A DNA stretch of 64,000 bases from Sphingobacterium athyrii (GTDB taxonomy: Bacteria > Bacteroidota > Bacteroidia > Sphingobacteriales > Sphingobacteriaceae), in assembly GCF_003071065.1 (NCBI RefSeq), contig NZ_QCXX01000006.1, forward strand, positions 248,001 through 312,000. The letters run 5' to 3'. Below, one piece after another: positions 1 through 8,522 of the stretch. Made by a program: the position numbers and the translations under genes. The notes under the pieces are model-generated. The model searched no databases and was not told where the DNA came from. It worked only from the letters and a program-made list of their open reading frames with translations. Every line of letters starts with the position of its first letter. Position 1 is the stretch's first letter.

Positions 1-975
1 CGCTTGCACCCACAGCCGGATTACCTGAATTTTAAGGATCAGCAGCTGTTGTCTATCAATCCTGCGGACAATAGTATACAGGTCGGTAAAATTGCTTCTT
101 TACAACAACCAAATGCAGCGGAATTTGTTGATTTTAGGGTTGAAAATGGAACGCTATTCAGCATCAATAAGCTATTTCAATGGGGGCAATATAGCGCGGA
201 ACCAAGCAATGAAAAGACCACATTTTATAAAGAACGGGCTTCCAAAAAGTTGTTGCCAATGGTACGGGATATGATTATTGATCATACTTATATGACTCCG
301 GAGCATAGTTATATCCTTTATCATAAGGACCGGACCGTAAATTATGAAATATTATGTATCAATAGTAGGACAGGGACAATAATAGCGCAAAAAACAGTAG
401 ACAGGTTGTTGGCTGAAGCACATATTGCCAAAGGAACAATCGAGTATCTACCCTTCGCAACAATGAATAACACTTCCCCGGACTTTCCGTTGCTGTTTAA
501 ATTAAATGAGGTCATCTATCACCTATCGCTCAATGCTAAATTGATACCTGTTGAAACAGTGAAGCTGCCCGCTAATTTACCATGGCACCCCAGTTATCTG
601 TCTGCTGATAAACGGTCGTTTTATTTTGATAAAACCGATAATGAACTATTGTTTTATCCTATCGGTCAAAAAGAGTCCATACCATCGATCAAACTACAGG
701 ACCATCTTTTTGATCGGTATATCATGCTTCCAGATGGGGATAATTTTCGTTTCTTTTATGAATATGGAGACACTTTCACGCATGGCATAAAGACGGTTTT
801 AATCAATGGTTCTACATTTAGGCAAGAGGGAGAAGCTGAGCTTGTTTATTCTTATGTGCCATTGGAAACGGAATCCAGTGACAATACGCCCAATAATTTA
901 AGAGCTTTTAAAATCGGAAAGAAATGGATAGTTACTTTTATGTTGGAACAGAAACTGATTGTGGCCGAAATTTGA
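1..975 (+). CDS. Hypothetical protein, 5' end cut by window
   Basis: The reading frame is open from the first base and ends at 973-975. The only early start is a TTG at position 4, so the true start probably lies upstream and the gene is partial. The visible 324 residues have no signal peptide or membrane segment and are rich in short beta-strand-like stretches with Tyr, Phe and Asp, as in beta-propeller or other all-beta folds. I do not recognise the family. A strong hairpin terminator follows at 1021. Confidence 0.6.
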   Translation, partial: RLHPQPDYLNFKDQQLLSINPADNSIQVGKIASLQQPNAAEFVDFRVENGTLFSINKLFQWGQYSAEPSNEKTTFYKERASKKLLPMVRDMIIDHTYMTPEHSYILYHKDRTVNYEILCINSRTGTIIAQKTVDRLLAEAHIAKGTIEYLPFATMNNTSPDFPLLFKLNEVIYHLSLNAKLIPVETVKLPANLPWHPSYLSADKRSFYFDKTDNELLFYPIGQKESIPSIKLQDHLFDRYIMLPDGDNFRFFYEYGDTFTHGIKTVLINGSTFRQEGEAELVYSYVPLETESSDNTPNNLRAFKIGKKWIVTFMLEQKLIVAEI

Positions 976-1020
976 TTTACAATAGGATCCGTTTGAATCT
1001 AGGGTTGAATCCCAGGCTAT

Positions 1021-1067
1021 AAAAAGAAAGACCACTTCATGCTTAAAATGAAGTGGTCTTTCTTTTT
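1021..1067. terminator. Bidirectional hairpin terminator
   Basis: A 20-bp stem (1021-1040 with 1048-1067) and a 7-nt loop have an A-run on the left and a T-run on the right. It can end both the plus-strand gene before it and the minus-strand tRNA-Pro transcript. Confidence 0.85.
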
Positions 1068-1070
1068 CTG

Positions 1071-1144
1071 TCGGGATGGCCGGATTTGAACCGACGACCT
1101 CCAGCACCCCATGCTGGCGCGATACCGGGCTACGCTACATCCCG
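1071..1144 (-). tRNA. tRNA-Pro (anticodon GGG)
   Basis: Read on the minus strand, the 74-nt sequence folds as a cloverleaf. The acceptor stem is CGGGATG/CATCCCG, the anticodon arm is CCAGC-ATGGGGT-GCTGG with anticodon GGG, and the T arm carries GGTTCAAATCC. The discriminator base is A and CCA is not encoded. The GGG anticodon reads CCC and CCU proline codons. Confidence 0.93.
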
Positions 1145-1250
1145 AAATATTCCAATACGAATGTGCAGGATAATCCTAAACTCGTTTTTTAAGAATAGTT
1201 TTTTGGTAGCGCTAAAATAATAATTATTGACAAAAAATAAAATCTAATTG

Positions 1251-1292
1251 AAAAAAAATGGGATGTCCGACTTTTTGACATCCCATTTTTTT
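1251..1292. terminator. Hairpin terminator
   Basis: The A-rich left arm with TGGGATGTC pairs with GACATCCCA, followed by a T-run. It lies between the minus-strand porin gene and the tRNA and fits the end of the porin transcript. Confidence 0.8.
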
Positions 1293-1375
1293 AAGCTTTA
1301 TTCGTATTCCCCCTGCATGCTCTTTCCAAATATTCAATCGTCGGGGGAGGCATTTTTTTGTTTAATGAGCATTGT

Positions 1376-1939
1376 CTAAAACTTATAGCCGACCATAATG
1401 CCAACAGTTTTGTTCTTAGCGTCTAAAGTTTTGTCCACACTCGTAAATCCATGACTGTAATAAGCGTCTACGGTAAAGCGACTGACATCTATTCCAATTC
1501 CGGCTCTGCCGTCAAGAGAGAATTTCTTATAATCTGTAGCCGCACTGGATTTGACGGTTTTTAGATCATAGTTTAATTGTGGTCCTAATAAACCGCGAAG
1601 GCTGAAATCACCGTTTTCTAAAAATTTATAGCCAACTTGCAGGGGAAGATTGACCTGGTAAAATTTAGGTGTCTTCTGATTATTTTCAAAAGTATATTCC
1701 TTTCGCAATAAACTGGCGCCAATGCCGGGTTGAAAGAAGATGCGATCCCCGACACGTGCAAATGCAGCGACAGAAACGCCTACTTTGCCATTATTGTCTT
1801 TAACAGATTTGTTTCCAAATGATGACATGTGATAGTTGCTTCCTACCTGTATACCATAGGTCACTTCCTGTGCTTGTGCCGTACCTGTTATTCCTAAGAC
1901 TGTCAATGCCAATAAGGCCGCTTTGAAGGTTGTTTTCAT
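1376..1939 (-). CDS. Outer-membrane beta-barrel (porin-like) protein
   Basis: This 187-residue protein starts with a clear signal peptide (basic MKTTFK, hydrophobic AALLALTVLGITG, cut after TAQAQ). The mature part alternates short amphipathic strands such as YGIQVGSNYH, RIFFQPGIGASL, LPLQVGYKFL and FTVDAYYSHG, and it ends in a strand closing with Phe (VGIMVGYKF). This is the pattern of small 8-stranded outer-membrane barrels of the PF13568/OmpX-like type common in Bacteroidota. Its role (adhesion, envelope stability or uptake) cannot be read from sequence. It is monocistronic, with a terminator downstream at 1251-1292. Confidence 0.85.
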   Translation of the reverse strand: MKTTFKAALLALTVLGITGTAQAQEVTYGIQVGSNYHMSSFGNKSVKDNNGKVGVSVAAFARVGDRIFFQPGIGASLLRKEYTFENNQKTPKFYQVNLPLQVGYKFLENGDFSLRGLLGPQLNYDLKTVKSSAATDYKKFSLDGRAGIGIDVSRFTVDAYYSHGFTSVDKTLDAKNKTVGIMVGYKF

Positions 1940-2271
1940 GTTTGATATTATTTTTCGTTATCTATTTTCTAATGCACTTTTATCTTATGACAACGGAAAA
2001 TCAGTATACCCTTAGAAAAAAAACATTTTTCTATTTTTAGATAATTAACTTTAGCACCGATCTGGGATAGAGGGGGCATCTTCGCAATTTAAAAGGTGAC
2101 AGGACAAATTGGCCAAAGGCCCTTAATTTAGTCGGCATGACAATCATATATAGGATTGTGCAATAGACCGTTATTTTATGTAAAAAAAAATAAAAAAATA
2201 ATAAGGGTAATAACTACTTCTGTTGTCTTAGTAATAAAGTAGATTGTTTAATCAATATGGTAGAGTAACCA
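1940..2271. other. Intergenic region between divergent genes
   Basis: This 332-bp AT-rich stretch separates the minus-strand porin from the plus-strand sigma factor and should hold both promoters. Near the sigma gene there is an A-tract followed by GGGTAATAAC and TCTGTTGTCTTA, a layout I associate with ECF sigma operons of this group. I see no exact TAnnTTTG box and no ORF. Confidence 0.5.
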
Positions 2272-2805
2272 ATGTCGGAAAATAAAGAAAAGAATTTCGA
2301 GCGGCTTTTTCGAGCGCATTACAAGGAATTGCATCGTTATGCTTTTAGATATCTAGGGGATAGTGATGGGGCCGAAGAGGTCGTACAGCAAGTATTTCTA
2401 CGATTATGGGAGAAAGATTGGGAAGAGCAGATCCATACTTCGCTGAAAGCATACCTATACCGTGCTATCTATAATGAAAGCATGAATGTCCTTAAGAAGG
2501 AACAGCGGAAGTTTAAATATCAGTCTTATGAACAGCATAGGCAGGAGTTGGAGCCGGCTGTAGATGAGAGCAGCAAGGATCTGGATGATAAATTAAGGGT
2601 CGCCTTGGCCGAACTGCCCGAAAAAAGCAGGACTGTATTCGAATTGAGCCGTTTTCAGGAAATGAAATACAAGGATATTGCAACAACATTGGATCTGTCC
2701 ATAAAAACAGTAGAAGGGCACATGAGTAAGGCTTTGCGTCACTTACGCGTCGAACTTATGGATTATTTGACATTGATTATTTTCTATCTTATCTATATGT
2801 TATGA
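2272..2805 (+). CDS. RNA polymerase ECF sigma factor, FecI-like
   Basis: The 177-residue protein has the two-domain ECF layout. Region 2 is near residues 8-75 (FRAHYKELHRYAFRYLGD, AEEVVQQVFLRLWE). Region 4 is near 105-160 (LPEKSRTVFELSRFQEMKYKDIATTLDLSIKTVEGHMSKALRHLR), where the last helix-turn-helix binds the -35 element. It matches the Bacteroidota FecI-like expansion families. The stop overlaps the start of the FecR-like gene by 4 bp (ATGA), so the two are translationally coupled. The hydrophobic C-terminal tail (LTLIIFYLIYML) is unusual, and its DNA is copied again inside the next gene. Target genes probably include the third gene of this operon. Confidence 0.92.
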   Translation: MSENKEKNFERLFRAHYKELHRYAFRYLGDSDGAEEVVQQVFLRLWEKDWEEQIHTSLKAYLYRAIYNESMNVLKKEQRKFKYQSYEQHRQELEPAVDESSKDLDDKLRVALAELPEKSRTVFELSRFQEMKYKDIATTLDLSIKTVEGHMSKALRHLRVELMDYLTLIIFYLIYML

Positions 2806-3000
2806 ATAAGGAATTACTGGAAAGATATATCGTTGGGGAAACCAATGAAGTAGAGAATAATTTAGTACAGCGCTGGTTGGAGGAAGATCCCGACAACAGA
2901 GCAGAATACCTAAAAGTGAAAAATGTATTTCTATCTTATCTATACGCTATGAATAAGGAATTACTAGAAAGACATATGGTCGGGGAAACGAATGAAGCTG
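2782..3000 (+). repeat. 147-bp-period tandem duplication over the fecR start
   Basis: The block at about 2782-2853 recurs at about 2929-3000 with few mismatches, both around ATGAATAAGGAATTACT. The offset is 147 bp (49 codons), so the frame is kept. The similarity extends upstream of the ATG into the last codons of the sigma gene, showing duplication of a DNA segment rather than of a protein domain alone. Confidence 0.85.
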
Positions 3001-3917
3001 AGCGTATGATCGTAGAGGAATGGTTGGAAAAAGATGCTAATAATAGGGAGGCATATTTGCAAATGAAAAAGTTATGGGATAGCTTGCCTAAACCCCTGGA
3101 GGTTCCAGAAGTGGATGTGGATAAGGCTTGGATGGATTTTAAAATTGTTAGGGACAGAAGAGCATTGGAATCGACTGAAACCCCCAAAAGAAAAACAAAA
3201 GTGATCCAATGGAACTGGTGGGCCGCGGCGAGCATTTTGTTGGTCTGCATGGTGGGATTCTATGTGTTTGATCGTTCACAGCGGAAGGAAATGCACCTTG
3301 CGAGCCAAGAAGCCGTACGTCAGGATGCATTGCCTGACGGATCTATAGTCACGCTCAATAAGAATACTGAACTGGCCTATTCCAGCACATGGAGTAATAA
3401 AAACAGAAATGTGGAATTAAAAAAAGGAGAGGTGTTTTTTCGGGTGCAAAAAGATAAAAAACATCCTTTTGTGATCGCGACAGGCAATACGCATATAACA
3501 GTGCTGGGCACAAGTTTTAATGTGCGTCGCATTCCCAATGCAACGGAGGTCATTGTCGCCACGGGATTGGTCAAAGTGGCCTATGCAGATAAAGAGATTT
3601 TCCTACGGCCCGATCAGATGCTTACGATTAGAGATACAGATACCATGAAAGTTGAAAAGAAGCCTGTTCAGGATAAATTCTATAAATATTATGTAGACCG
3701 TGAGTTTAATTTTGAAAATACACCTTTAAAAAGGGTTACTGAGGTGCTTAGTCAAGCATACGACTATAAAGTTATGATCGATGATCCTGCTCTTGAAAAA
3801 ATACCATATACTGCCGAATTTAAACAAAATAGCTTGGCAGAAATACTTAAGGTAATGGCAAAAAGCCTCGACTTAAAGGTCGAAGTGCGGGATAAAGAAA
3901 TTCACTTAACAAGATAA
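2802..3917 (+). CDS. FecR-family anti-sigma factor with duplicated N-terminus
   Basis: This 371-residue protein has a cytoplasmic sigma-binding N-terminus, a membrane segment near residues 133-151 (WWAAASILLVCMVGFYVF), a periplasmic FecR domain (LPDGSIVTLNKNTEL, GEVFFRV) and a DUF4974-like C-terminus (FENTPLKRVTEVLSQAYDYKV). The first about 49 residues occur twice: MNKELLERYIVGETNEVE starts at residue 1 and MNKELLERHMVGETNEAE at residue 50. The copies are 147 bp apart, and the copied DNA includes the end of the sigma gene. Either ATG (2802 or 2949) could start translation. The 4-bp overlap with the sigma stop favours 2802. Confidence 0.9.
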   Translation: MNKELLERYIVGETNEVENNLVQRWLEEDPDNRAEYLKVKNVFLSYLYAMNKELLERHMVGETNEAERMIVEEWLEKDANNREAYLQMKKLWDSLPKPLEVPEVDVDKAWMDFKIVRDRRALESTETPKRKTKVIQWNWWAAASILLVCMVGFYVFDRSQRKEMHLASQEAVRQDALPDGSIVTLNKNTELAYSSTWSNKNRNVELKKGEVFFRVQKDKKHPFVIATGNTHITVLGTSFNVRRIPNATEVIVATGLVKVAYADKEIFLRPDQMLTIRDTDTMKVEKKPVQDKFYKYYVDREFNFENTPLKRVTEVLSQAYDYKVMIDDPALEKIPYTAEFKQNSLAEILKVMAKSLDLKVEVRDKEIHLTR

Positions 3918-3931
3918 TCAAAAGCGATAAC

Positions 3932-5659
3932 ATGTTTTCGAAACAAAATTGTACAGATAGCAGCATGATACTATTTTTTATAAAGCGAATCAGGTTTTAT
4001 ATCCTCTTCTCTCTGTTATGCTCCTTTCATTGGGGGCTAGCACAGCAAAAGCTCGCTGCGGAAATTCAAATGCCCGCTTTCTCAAAAACTACGGTCGGCG
4101 AAGTCTTTCAGCTACTAAAAGAGCGGCAGGATGTGCTCTTTTCCTTTAATGGAAATATATTACAGATGGATAGTGTCATCTATCCCAGGGCATATAGGGG
4201 AAATTTATACGATTATCTCGACGGGATTTTGGGTAAAGAATATAGCTTTAAGGAATTAGGCAAACATATTATCGTTCAATATACGCCGCAACGGATGTCG
4301 GTTGATTTTGAAGTACAGACCCCGAGGAAAGATAAGGTTGTGATCACGGGGTATATCAAAAATATCCGAACCAATAACCCGATTTCCAATGCCAGTATTT
4401 TTGACAGAAGCGCGTTGCTATCTACGTTGACAGATAAGAATGGTTATTTTGAATTGGATGTCAAGAAAAAAAGTAATCTGATCGCCGTTAATGTGAGCAA
4501 GGAGATGTTTCGGGATACAAGTGTAATGGTTATTTTCCCTATTGAAGCACAAATAGGTGACAAAAAGAAACGTGAGTATGGTTATTTTGAAGGCTATGAG
4601 GAAGATCATGGCCTTTATCGCTCATTTTTTGGAAGGGTCTTTTTGTCTCCTGCCCAACAGATACAGAGCATGAATCTCGGTGGTATGTTTTTGTATAGTC
4701 CTTATCAAATATCTATGACACCCGGATTAAGCTCACATGGTTTTATTCGGTCACAGATTGTCAATAAGTTTTCATTAAATATCATCGGCGGTGCAACCGC
4801 CGGGGTGAGTGGTGTTGAGCTCGGCGGAGTATTCAATATCAACCAATATAATATGCAAGGGTTCCAGGTGGCCGGGGTATTTAATACTGTCGGCGGTAAT
4901 GTAGGTGGAGTACAGTTAGCGGGGGTAGGTAATCGGGTTTTTGGAACCGTTAAAGGTGTCCAGATTGGCGGGGTATTGAATAAGGTTGATACGGTAAGGG
5001 GCGTACAGATCGCTGGTGTTGCTAATACCGCAAAGGAAGCTGCCAGAACAACCCAATTAGCGGGTGTATTAAACAATAGCAGCGGAAATGTGGGCATCCA
5101 AATAGCGGGGATTGCAAATAAGGCAAAAAAAGTAAAGGGATTTCAACTGGCCGGAATTGTTAATATTGCTGATAGTAGTGATTACCCGATCGGTCTATTA
5201 AATCTAATCAAAAACGGAGAAAAAAGCCTTTCGTTGGCAATAGACGAGAATCGGTACCTTGGACTGCAGTTTCGTTCCGGAGGCAGGGTGCTTTATAGTG
5301 TGTTATCTGTCGGTGCAGCTCTTGTTGATGATGGACCTTCTAAATATGCTTTTGAAGTAGGTCTGGGGGCAGTTCTGCTGAACACTTCTAAGTTTGCGCT
5401 TCGCACGGAAATTACGACACGTAATCATCTGACTGATAAATTTAAATTGTTGGATAATCACCAGTCTTCTTTCCGTATTATACCAGCCTATAAATTAACT
5501 GAAACCCTGTCCATTTTTGTAGCACCAAGTTTCAACTATGCTGAACGGGATGAAGACACTATTTCTGGGACCGGCACCCGTTGGAAAACTTGGGGAAGAG
5601 ACCGCACCAGAAATACGTTCTACGGTGGCGGTATCGCCGGGCTAATGTTAAAATTATAA
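3932..5659 (+). CDS. STN/carboxypeptidase-regulatory and LA_2272-like surface-repeat protein
   Basis: The 575-residue protein has an N-terminal signal peptide (best from Met12 at 3965: basic then FYILFSLLCSFHWGLAQ), an STN-like secretin/TonB short domain (FSKTTVGEVFQLLKERQDVLFSFNGNIL), and a carboxypeptidase regulatory-like beta-sandwich (VITGYIKNIRTNNPISNASI). A long run of degenerate repeats of GVQLAGVxN type follows at residues about 290-425, and then a beta-rich C-terminus. The repeats resemble the LA_2272 surface-repeat family. It sits 14 bp after the FecR-like gene, in the place where a SusC receptor is usual. It may sense or display something at the outer membrane under the control of the sigma factor, which is inference. 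Confidence 0.75.
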   Translation: MFSKQNCTDSSMILFFIKRIRFYILFSLLCSFHWGLAQQKLAAEIQMPAFSKTTVGEVFQLLKERQDVLFSFNGNILQMDSVIYPRAYRGNLYDYLDGILGKEYSFKELGKHIIVQYTPQRMSVDFEVQTPRKDKVVITGYIKNIRTNNPISNASIFDRSALLSTLTDKNGYFELDVKKKSNLIAVNVSKEMFRDTSVMVIFPIEAQIGDKKKREYGYFEGYEEDHGLYRSFFGRVFLSPAQQIQSMNLGGMFLYSPYQISMTPGLSSHGFIRSQIVNKFSLNIIGGATAGVSGVELGGVFNINQYNMQGFQVAGVFNTVGGNVGGVQLAGVGNRVFGTVKGVQIGGVLNKVDTVRGVQIAGVANTAKEAARTTQLAGVLNNSSGNVGIQIAGIANKAKKVKGFQLAGIVNIADSSDYPIGLLNLIKNGEKSLSLAIDENRYLGLQFRSGGRVLYSVLSVGAALVDDGPSKYAFEVGLGAVLLNTSKFALRTEITTRNHLTDKFKLLDNHQSSFRIIPAYKLTETLSIFVAPSFNYAERDEDTISGTGTRWKTWGRDRTRNTFYGGGIAGLMLKL

Positions 5660-5724
5660 TTTAATTAAAACTATTTTGGGTACACAAGTGTTATACAAAT
5701 AGCTTTTAAACATTTAACATTTTA

Positions 5725-5762
5725 CATAAGCGCCCTTGTTGTATCAACAAAGGGCGCTTATG
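5725..5762. terminator. Hairpin between convergent genes
   Basis: CATAAGCGCCCTTTGTTG-type arms (5725-5741 with 5746-5762) form a long GC-rich stem with a short loop. There is no long T-run, but its place between a plus-strand gene end and a minus-strand gene end fits a bidirectional transcription stop. Confidence 0.6.
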
Positions 5763-5825
5763 CTTTAACGGATATATCGTCTATATACGAGTATGTATAG
5801 TGACCGTTTGAAATTTATGTTTTAA

Positions 5826-6278
5826 CTAGACAACAACCGTGGCTGTTTTCAGTACATTCCGGTATGGGTAAGAATGAAAAACATGTCTACGTGCAAATCG
5901 TCCTAAAGAATCAGCATTGACAAATTTTACATAATCATTTCGTTGGACGCCAAAGTATTCATATTGACTGCCATCCTGGAAGGTAATTGTCAATATTTGG
6001 GCCTTCCAGTCGATATCCTGAATAACCGAATTCGTAATAGTTTCTGTATAGATCGGTAATTGTTGTTCAATAGTTTCCGGGCAGATACTGACCAAAAAAT
6101 GATAAGCTTCAATCATTTCTACACTCTTTTCTTCAGCAGCCAAACGACCTTCTTCGTCATTGACAAATTTATCCGGATGACATTCTTTCATAATCGTCCG
6201 ATAGGTGGATTTGAGCGTTTTGAGATCCGCTGATTTATCCACATTTAACAACTTTCGGTAGTCGGCAATTTTTTTCAT
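5826..6278 (-). CDS. J-domain / KTSC-domain protein
   Basis: Residues 1-60 of 150 form a J-domain with the HPD signature at 34-36 (KECHPDKF), which stimulates Hsp70/DnaK ATPase activity. Residues about 95-145 match the small KTSC domain (YEYFGVQRNDYVKFVNADSLG...). There is no Gly/Phe or zinc region, so it is a minimal J-protein and not DnaJ. KTSC is often linked to nucleic-acid or chaperone functions, but its role is not firmly known. A TAnnTTTG box (TATCTTTG, minus strand 6291-6284) lies 5 nt before the ATG, which would give an almost leaderless transcript. Confidence 0.8.
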   Translation of the reverse strand: MKKIADYRKLLNVDKSADLKTLKSTYRTIMKECHPDKFVNDEEGRLAAEEKSVEMIEAYHFLVSICPETIEQQLPIYTETITNSVIQDIDWKAQILTITFQDGSQYEYFGVQRNDYVKFVNADSLGRFARRHVFHSYPYRNVLKTATVVV

Positions 6279-6283
6279 GGCGG

Positions 6284-6291
6284 CAAAGATA
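6284..6291 (-). promoter_or_regulatory. Promoter -7 box TATCTTTG
   Basis: An exact TAnnTTTG match lies on the minus strand, 5 nt upstream of the ATG at 6278. Transcription would start at or next to the start codon. I see no good -33 TTG at the usual distance. Confidence 0.5.
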
Positions 6292-6332
6292 TGCTTAATA
6301 ATCAGATTATTTGTATTATCAGGGAAATAAGA

Positions 6333-6554
6333 TTATTTTTTACCCAGGGTTTTGACATAGAGTTGTTCAACCTTCTCACGCGCCCAAGGTGTTTTCCGTA
6401 GAAAAGTTAATGAGGATTTTATGCTCGGATTTTCATTGAAACATCGGATGGCTATCCTTTGCCCGAGTTCTTCCCACCCATAATAGTCGACCAGATACTC
6501 AATGATGGTATCTAATCGTTTTCCATGTAATGGATTATTGACTTGTTCTTGCAT
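6333..6554 (-). CDS. VF530-family DNA-binding protein (DUF2132)
   Basis: This small 73-residue protein closely matches the VF530/DUF2132 family: NNPLHGKRLDTIIEYLVDYYG, WEELGQRIAIRCFNENPS, and SSLTFLRKTPWAREKVE. The known structure of this family is a compact helical fold reported to bind double-stranded DNA. The length equals that of typical members, and the initiating Met is 5 residues before the conserved NNPLHG. It is on the same strand as the J-domain gene, 54 bp upstream of it. Confidence 0.88.
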   Translation of the reverse strand: MQEQVNNPLHGKRLDTIIEYLVDYYGWEELGQRIAIRCFNENPSIKSSLTFLRKTPWAREKVEQLYVKTLGKK

Positions 6555-6640
6555 GTTGTAAAGTTAGCAATCTTTGTATATTTTAAATGACTTTTTATTG
6601 CATTTCCATAGCAAGTAGATGGATTCAACAATATTTTTTA

Positions 6641-7159
6641 TTAGAATTTCTTGAGCTGTTCGGCAAGTTTATCAAGCTGTTGCTCAAGTTTTTCGTCCCA
6701 AATATTTCCCGTCGCGTCGAGTTTGCCTTTTATTCCCTGGACAAGCAGGTTTCTCTCGGGGTCAAGCTGTGCTCCAAGTCCCTGCATGATGCGTTGCAAT
6801 TCGGCGTGGCCCGTCTCTCCTTGCGCTGACGCGGTAATAATGCTGACAGGCTTGTCGGTAAAAATAGTCGTCGCAGCGCACCACTCAAGCAGGTTTTTTA
6901 ACCCACTGGGAATGCTGAAAATGTACTCTGGACTGCTGATCAATACCAGATCTGCATCCTGAATAACCTGACGTAAGGCAATGATTTCTATTGGTGGACG
7001 GGACGTGCTTTCCTCAGGATCGAAATGAGGCAGCTCTTTTAGACGGTCAAAGACAATCAGCTTCACCTCTGGATTTACCTTATGTTGAAGATGCCCTATG
7101 AGCTGGTGATTGGACGAATGTTCACTTGCACTACCTATTATCGCGAAAATGGTTTTCAT
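6641..7159 (-). CDS. NAD(P)H-dependent FMN reductase family protein
   Basis: The 172-residue flavodoxin-fold protein begins with a beta-strand and phosphate loop for FMN (IFAIIGSASEHSSNH). It carries the family motif SPEYIFSIPSGLKNLLEW near residues 76-93 and then the strand KPVSIITASAQGETG. Members reduce FMN or quinones and azo compounds with NAD(P)H in the cytoplasm. The length is slightly below the usual 180-190 but no motif is missing. Confidence 0.87.
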   Translation of the reverse strand: MKTIFAIIGSASEHSSNHQLIGHLQHKVNPEVKLIVFDRLKELPHFDPEESTSRPPIEIIALRQVIQDADLVLISSPEYIFSIPSGLKNLLEWCAATTIFTDKPVSIITASAQGETGHAELQRIMQGLGAQLDPERNLLVQGIKGKLDATGNIWDEKLEQQLDKLAEQLKKF

Positions 7160-7266
7160 TGAATATATTTACTTGTTGGACGCTAAGGCCCTGATTGTTT
7201 AATGTATAATTTTCAATACTGGAGCTCAGTTGTGCCCTATAAGATTTTGAAACCGCTAATTTACGA

Positions 7267-8415
7267 TTATAGATCCACACGATTGACATAGTTTTTAGCC
7301 TGAATGTAATTTTTTCGTTCCAGAAAAAATAGCAATACGGTAGGATATAGCGTGAAAAGATGACTACTATCGAAACTGTTTTCATGTCCATTTAATAGAA
7401 CCTCACAAATTATCATCACTAAAACTAACAGAAATAGGTTGAGTATGATAATGACCCTTAAGTCCCTTTTTCTTGAAAATTGATATTGGATGAAACTGGG
7501 ATAATCTATCGTCATAAAGGCAAGCTGGCTGAGTAGAAAGGTTACTGTGCCAATAAGAAAAAAGATACCCTGATTGGTATAAGATTGCATGATTAACGAT
7601 TCTAATCCGATAAAATCTTTCCGGAAATAGAAAAAGGATACCGTTCCAAGTATAATGAAAAGAAATAGTCTGTACCCTTTTTTTTCGAGCTGGATCAGGT
7701 TGGTCAGTTTATTTAATGTATCAAATAATTTGCAGATGATCGCTGTAATAACGAGGCAAACAATACTGTTGATTTGAAAGGTGCCAAAAAGTCCAATAAT
7801 ATTGTCATCGTGGTCTGTCTGCAAATAAGCTTTTCGGATCAGAAGAAAAAGACAGTAAATAAGATTATAAATCGTCGCATAGAAAGAGATACGCTGTAAC
7901 AATAAAAGCTTTCGGTCTTTCTTATGGCGTTCATCTGGAATTTCCGTCATTTCGACAGCAGAAATATTGGAAGGGGCGACTAGATTGGGTTGTCGTGAAC
8001 CTTGATCTTGGTCTGTTTTATTTATGGACTGTGAAGACGTTGTTTGGAAATTGGAAAGAGCTGCTGGTTGTTCAGCGTCTTTCGGATTCAGCGAAACCAC
8101 ACTGTTTTCGTCAATTTTGGGATCAACAATTTCGGTATCTATGATCTCTTCTTTTTCGGAACGAAATTTTTGCGGTGTAAAATAGATGATAGTCTTACGG
8201 AGCAAAAAGATAATGATAGCGATCCATGCCAAAGCAAAGACCGTCAAAAATACCCATTTTATCATTAATAAACGGATACATAAGTAAAGTATTGGTGTGA
8301 TTAAATAAGCTAAAATACCTTTTGGACGCATCTTCCGACGGTCTTTAAGCCACTTCAACACATAGAAGTTCAATACAATACAGATAAATAAGGTAATTAT
8401 AATCTCAGACCACAT
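7267..8415 (-). CDS. Multi-pass membrane protein of unknown function
   Basis: The 382-residue protein has about eight hydrophobic segments. Three are in the first 90 residues (IIITLFICIVLNFYVL, ILYLCIRLLMI, VFLTVFALAWIAIIIFLL). A polar Ser/Gln/Asp-rich cytoplasmic stretch follows at about 95-165, and five segments lie between 175 and 355. I recognise no domain. It is transcribed away from the ECF sigma gene at 8523, and the two share a 107-bp intergenic region. Confidence 0.65.
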   Translation of the reverse strand: MWSEIIITLFICIVLNFYVLKWLKDRRKMRPKGILAYLITPILYLCIRLLMIKWVFLTVFALAWIAIIIFLLRKTIIYFTPQKFRSEKEEIIDTEIVDPKIDENSVVSLNPKDAEQPAALSNFQTTSSQSINKTDQDQGSRQPNLVAPSNISAVEMTEIPDERHKKDRKLLLLQRISFYATIYNLIYCLFLLIRKAYLQTDHDDNIIGLFGTFQINSIVCLVITAIICKLFDTLNKLTNLIQLEKKGYRLFLFIILGTVSFFYFRKDFIGLESLIMQSYTNQGIFFLIGTVTFLLSQLAFMTIDYPSFIQYQFSRKRDLRVIIILNLFLLVLVMIICEVLLNGHENSFDSSHLFTLYPTVLLFFLERKNYIQAKNYVNRVDL

Positions 8416-8468
8416 ACAGATAACTATACCTAAAGATAAAAACTTTTTCCTTTTACGGATTAAGTTTA

Positions 8469-8476
8469 TACTTTTG
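8469..8476 (+). promoter_or_regulatory. Promoter -7 box TACTTTTG
   Basis: An exact TAnnTTTG match lies 46 bp before the ATG of the sigma gene, predicting a leader of about 40 nt. The -33 region holds a T-run and no clear TTG. Confidence 0.45.
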
Positions 8477-8522
8477 GAAATAAGGACTTATATTAGCTTT
8501 AATACGGATTATATGCTTTGTT

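Noticed and set aside
898..1107. 69-residue minus-strand ORF
   Set aside because: It runs through the tRNA-Pro gene and a terminator; a chance frame.
4705..5097. 130-residue minus-strand ORF rich in Pro and Thr
   Set aside because: It is the antisense of the GVQLAGV repeats of the plus-strand gene; the repeats keep the opposite frame open.
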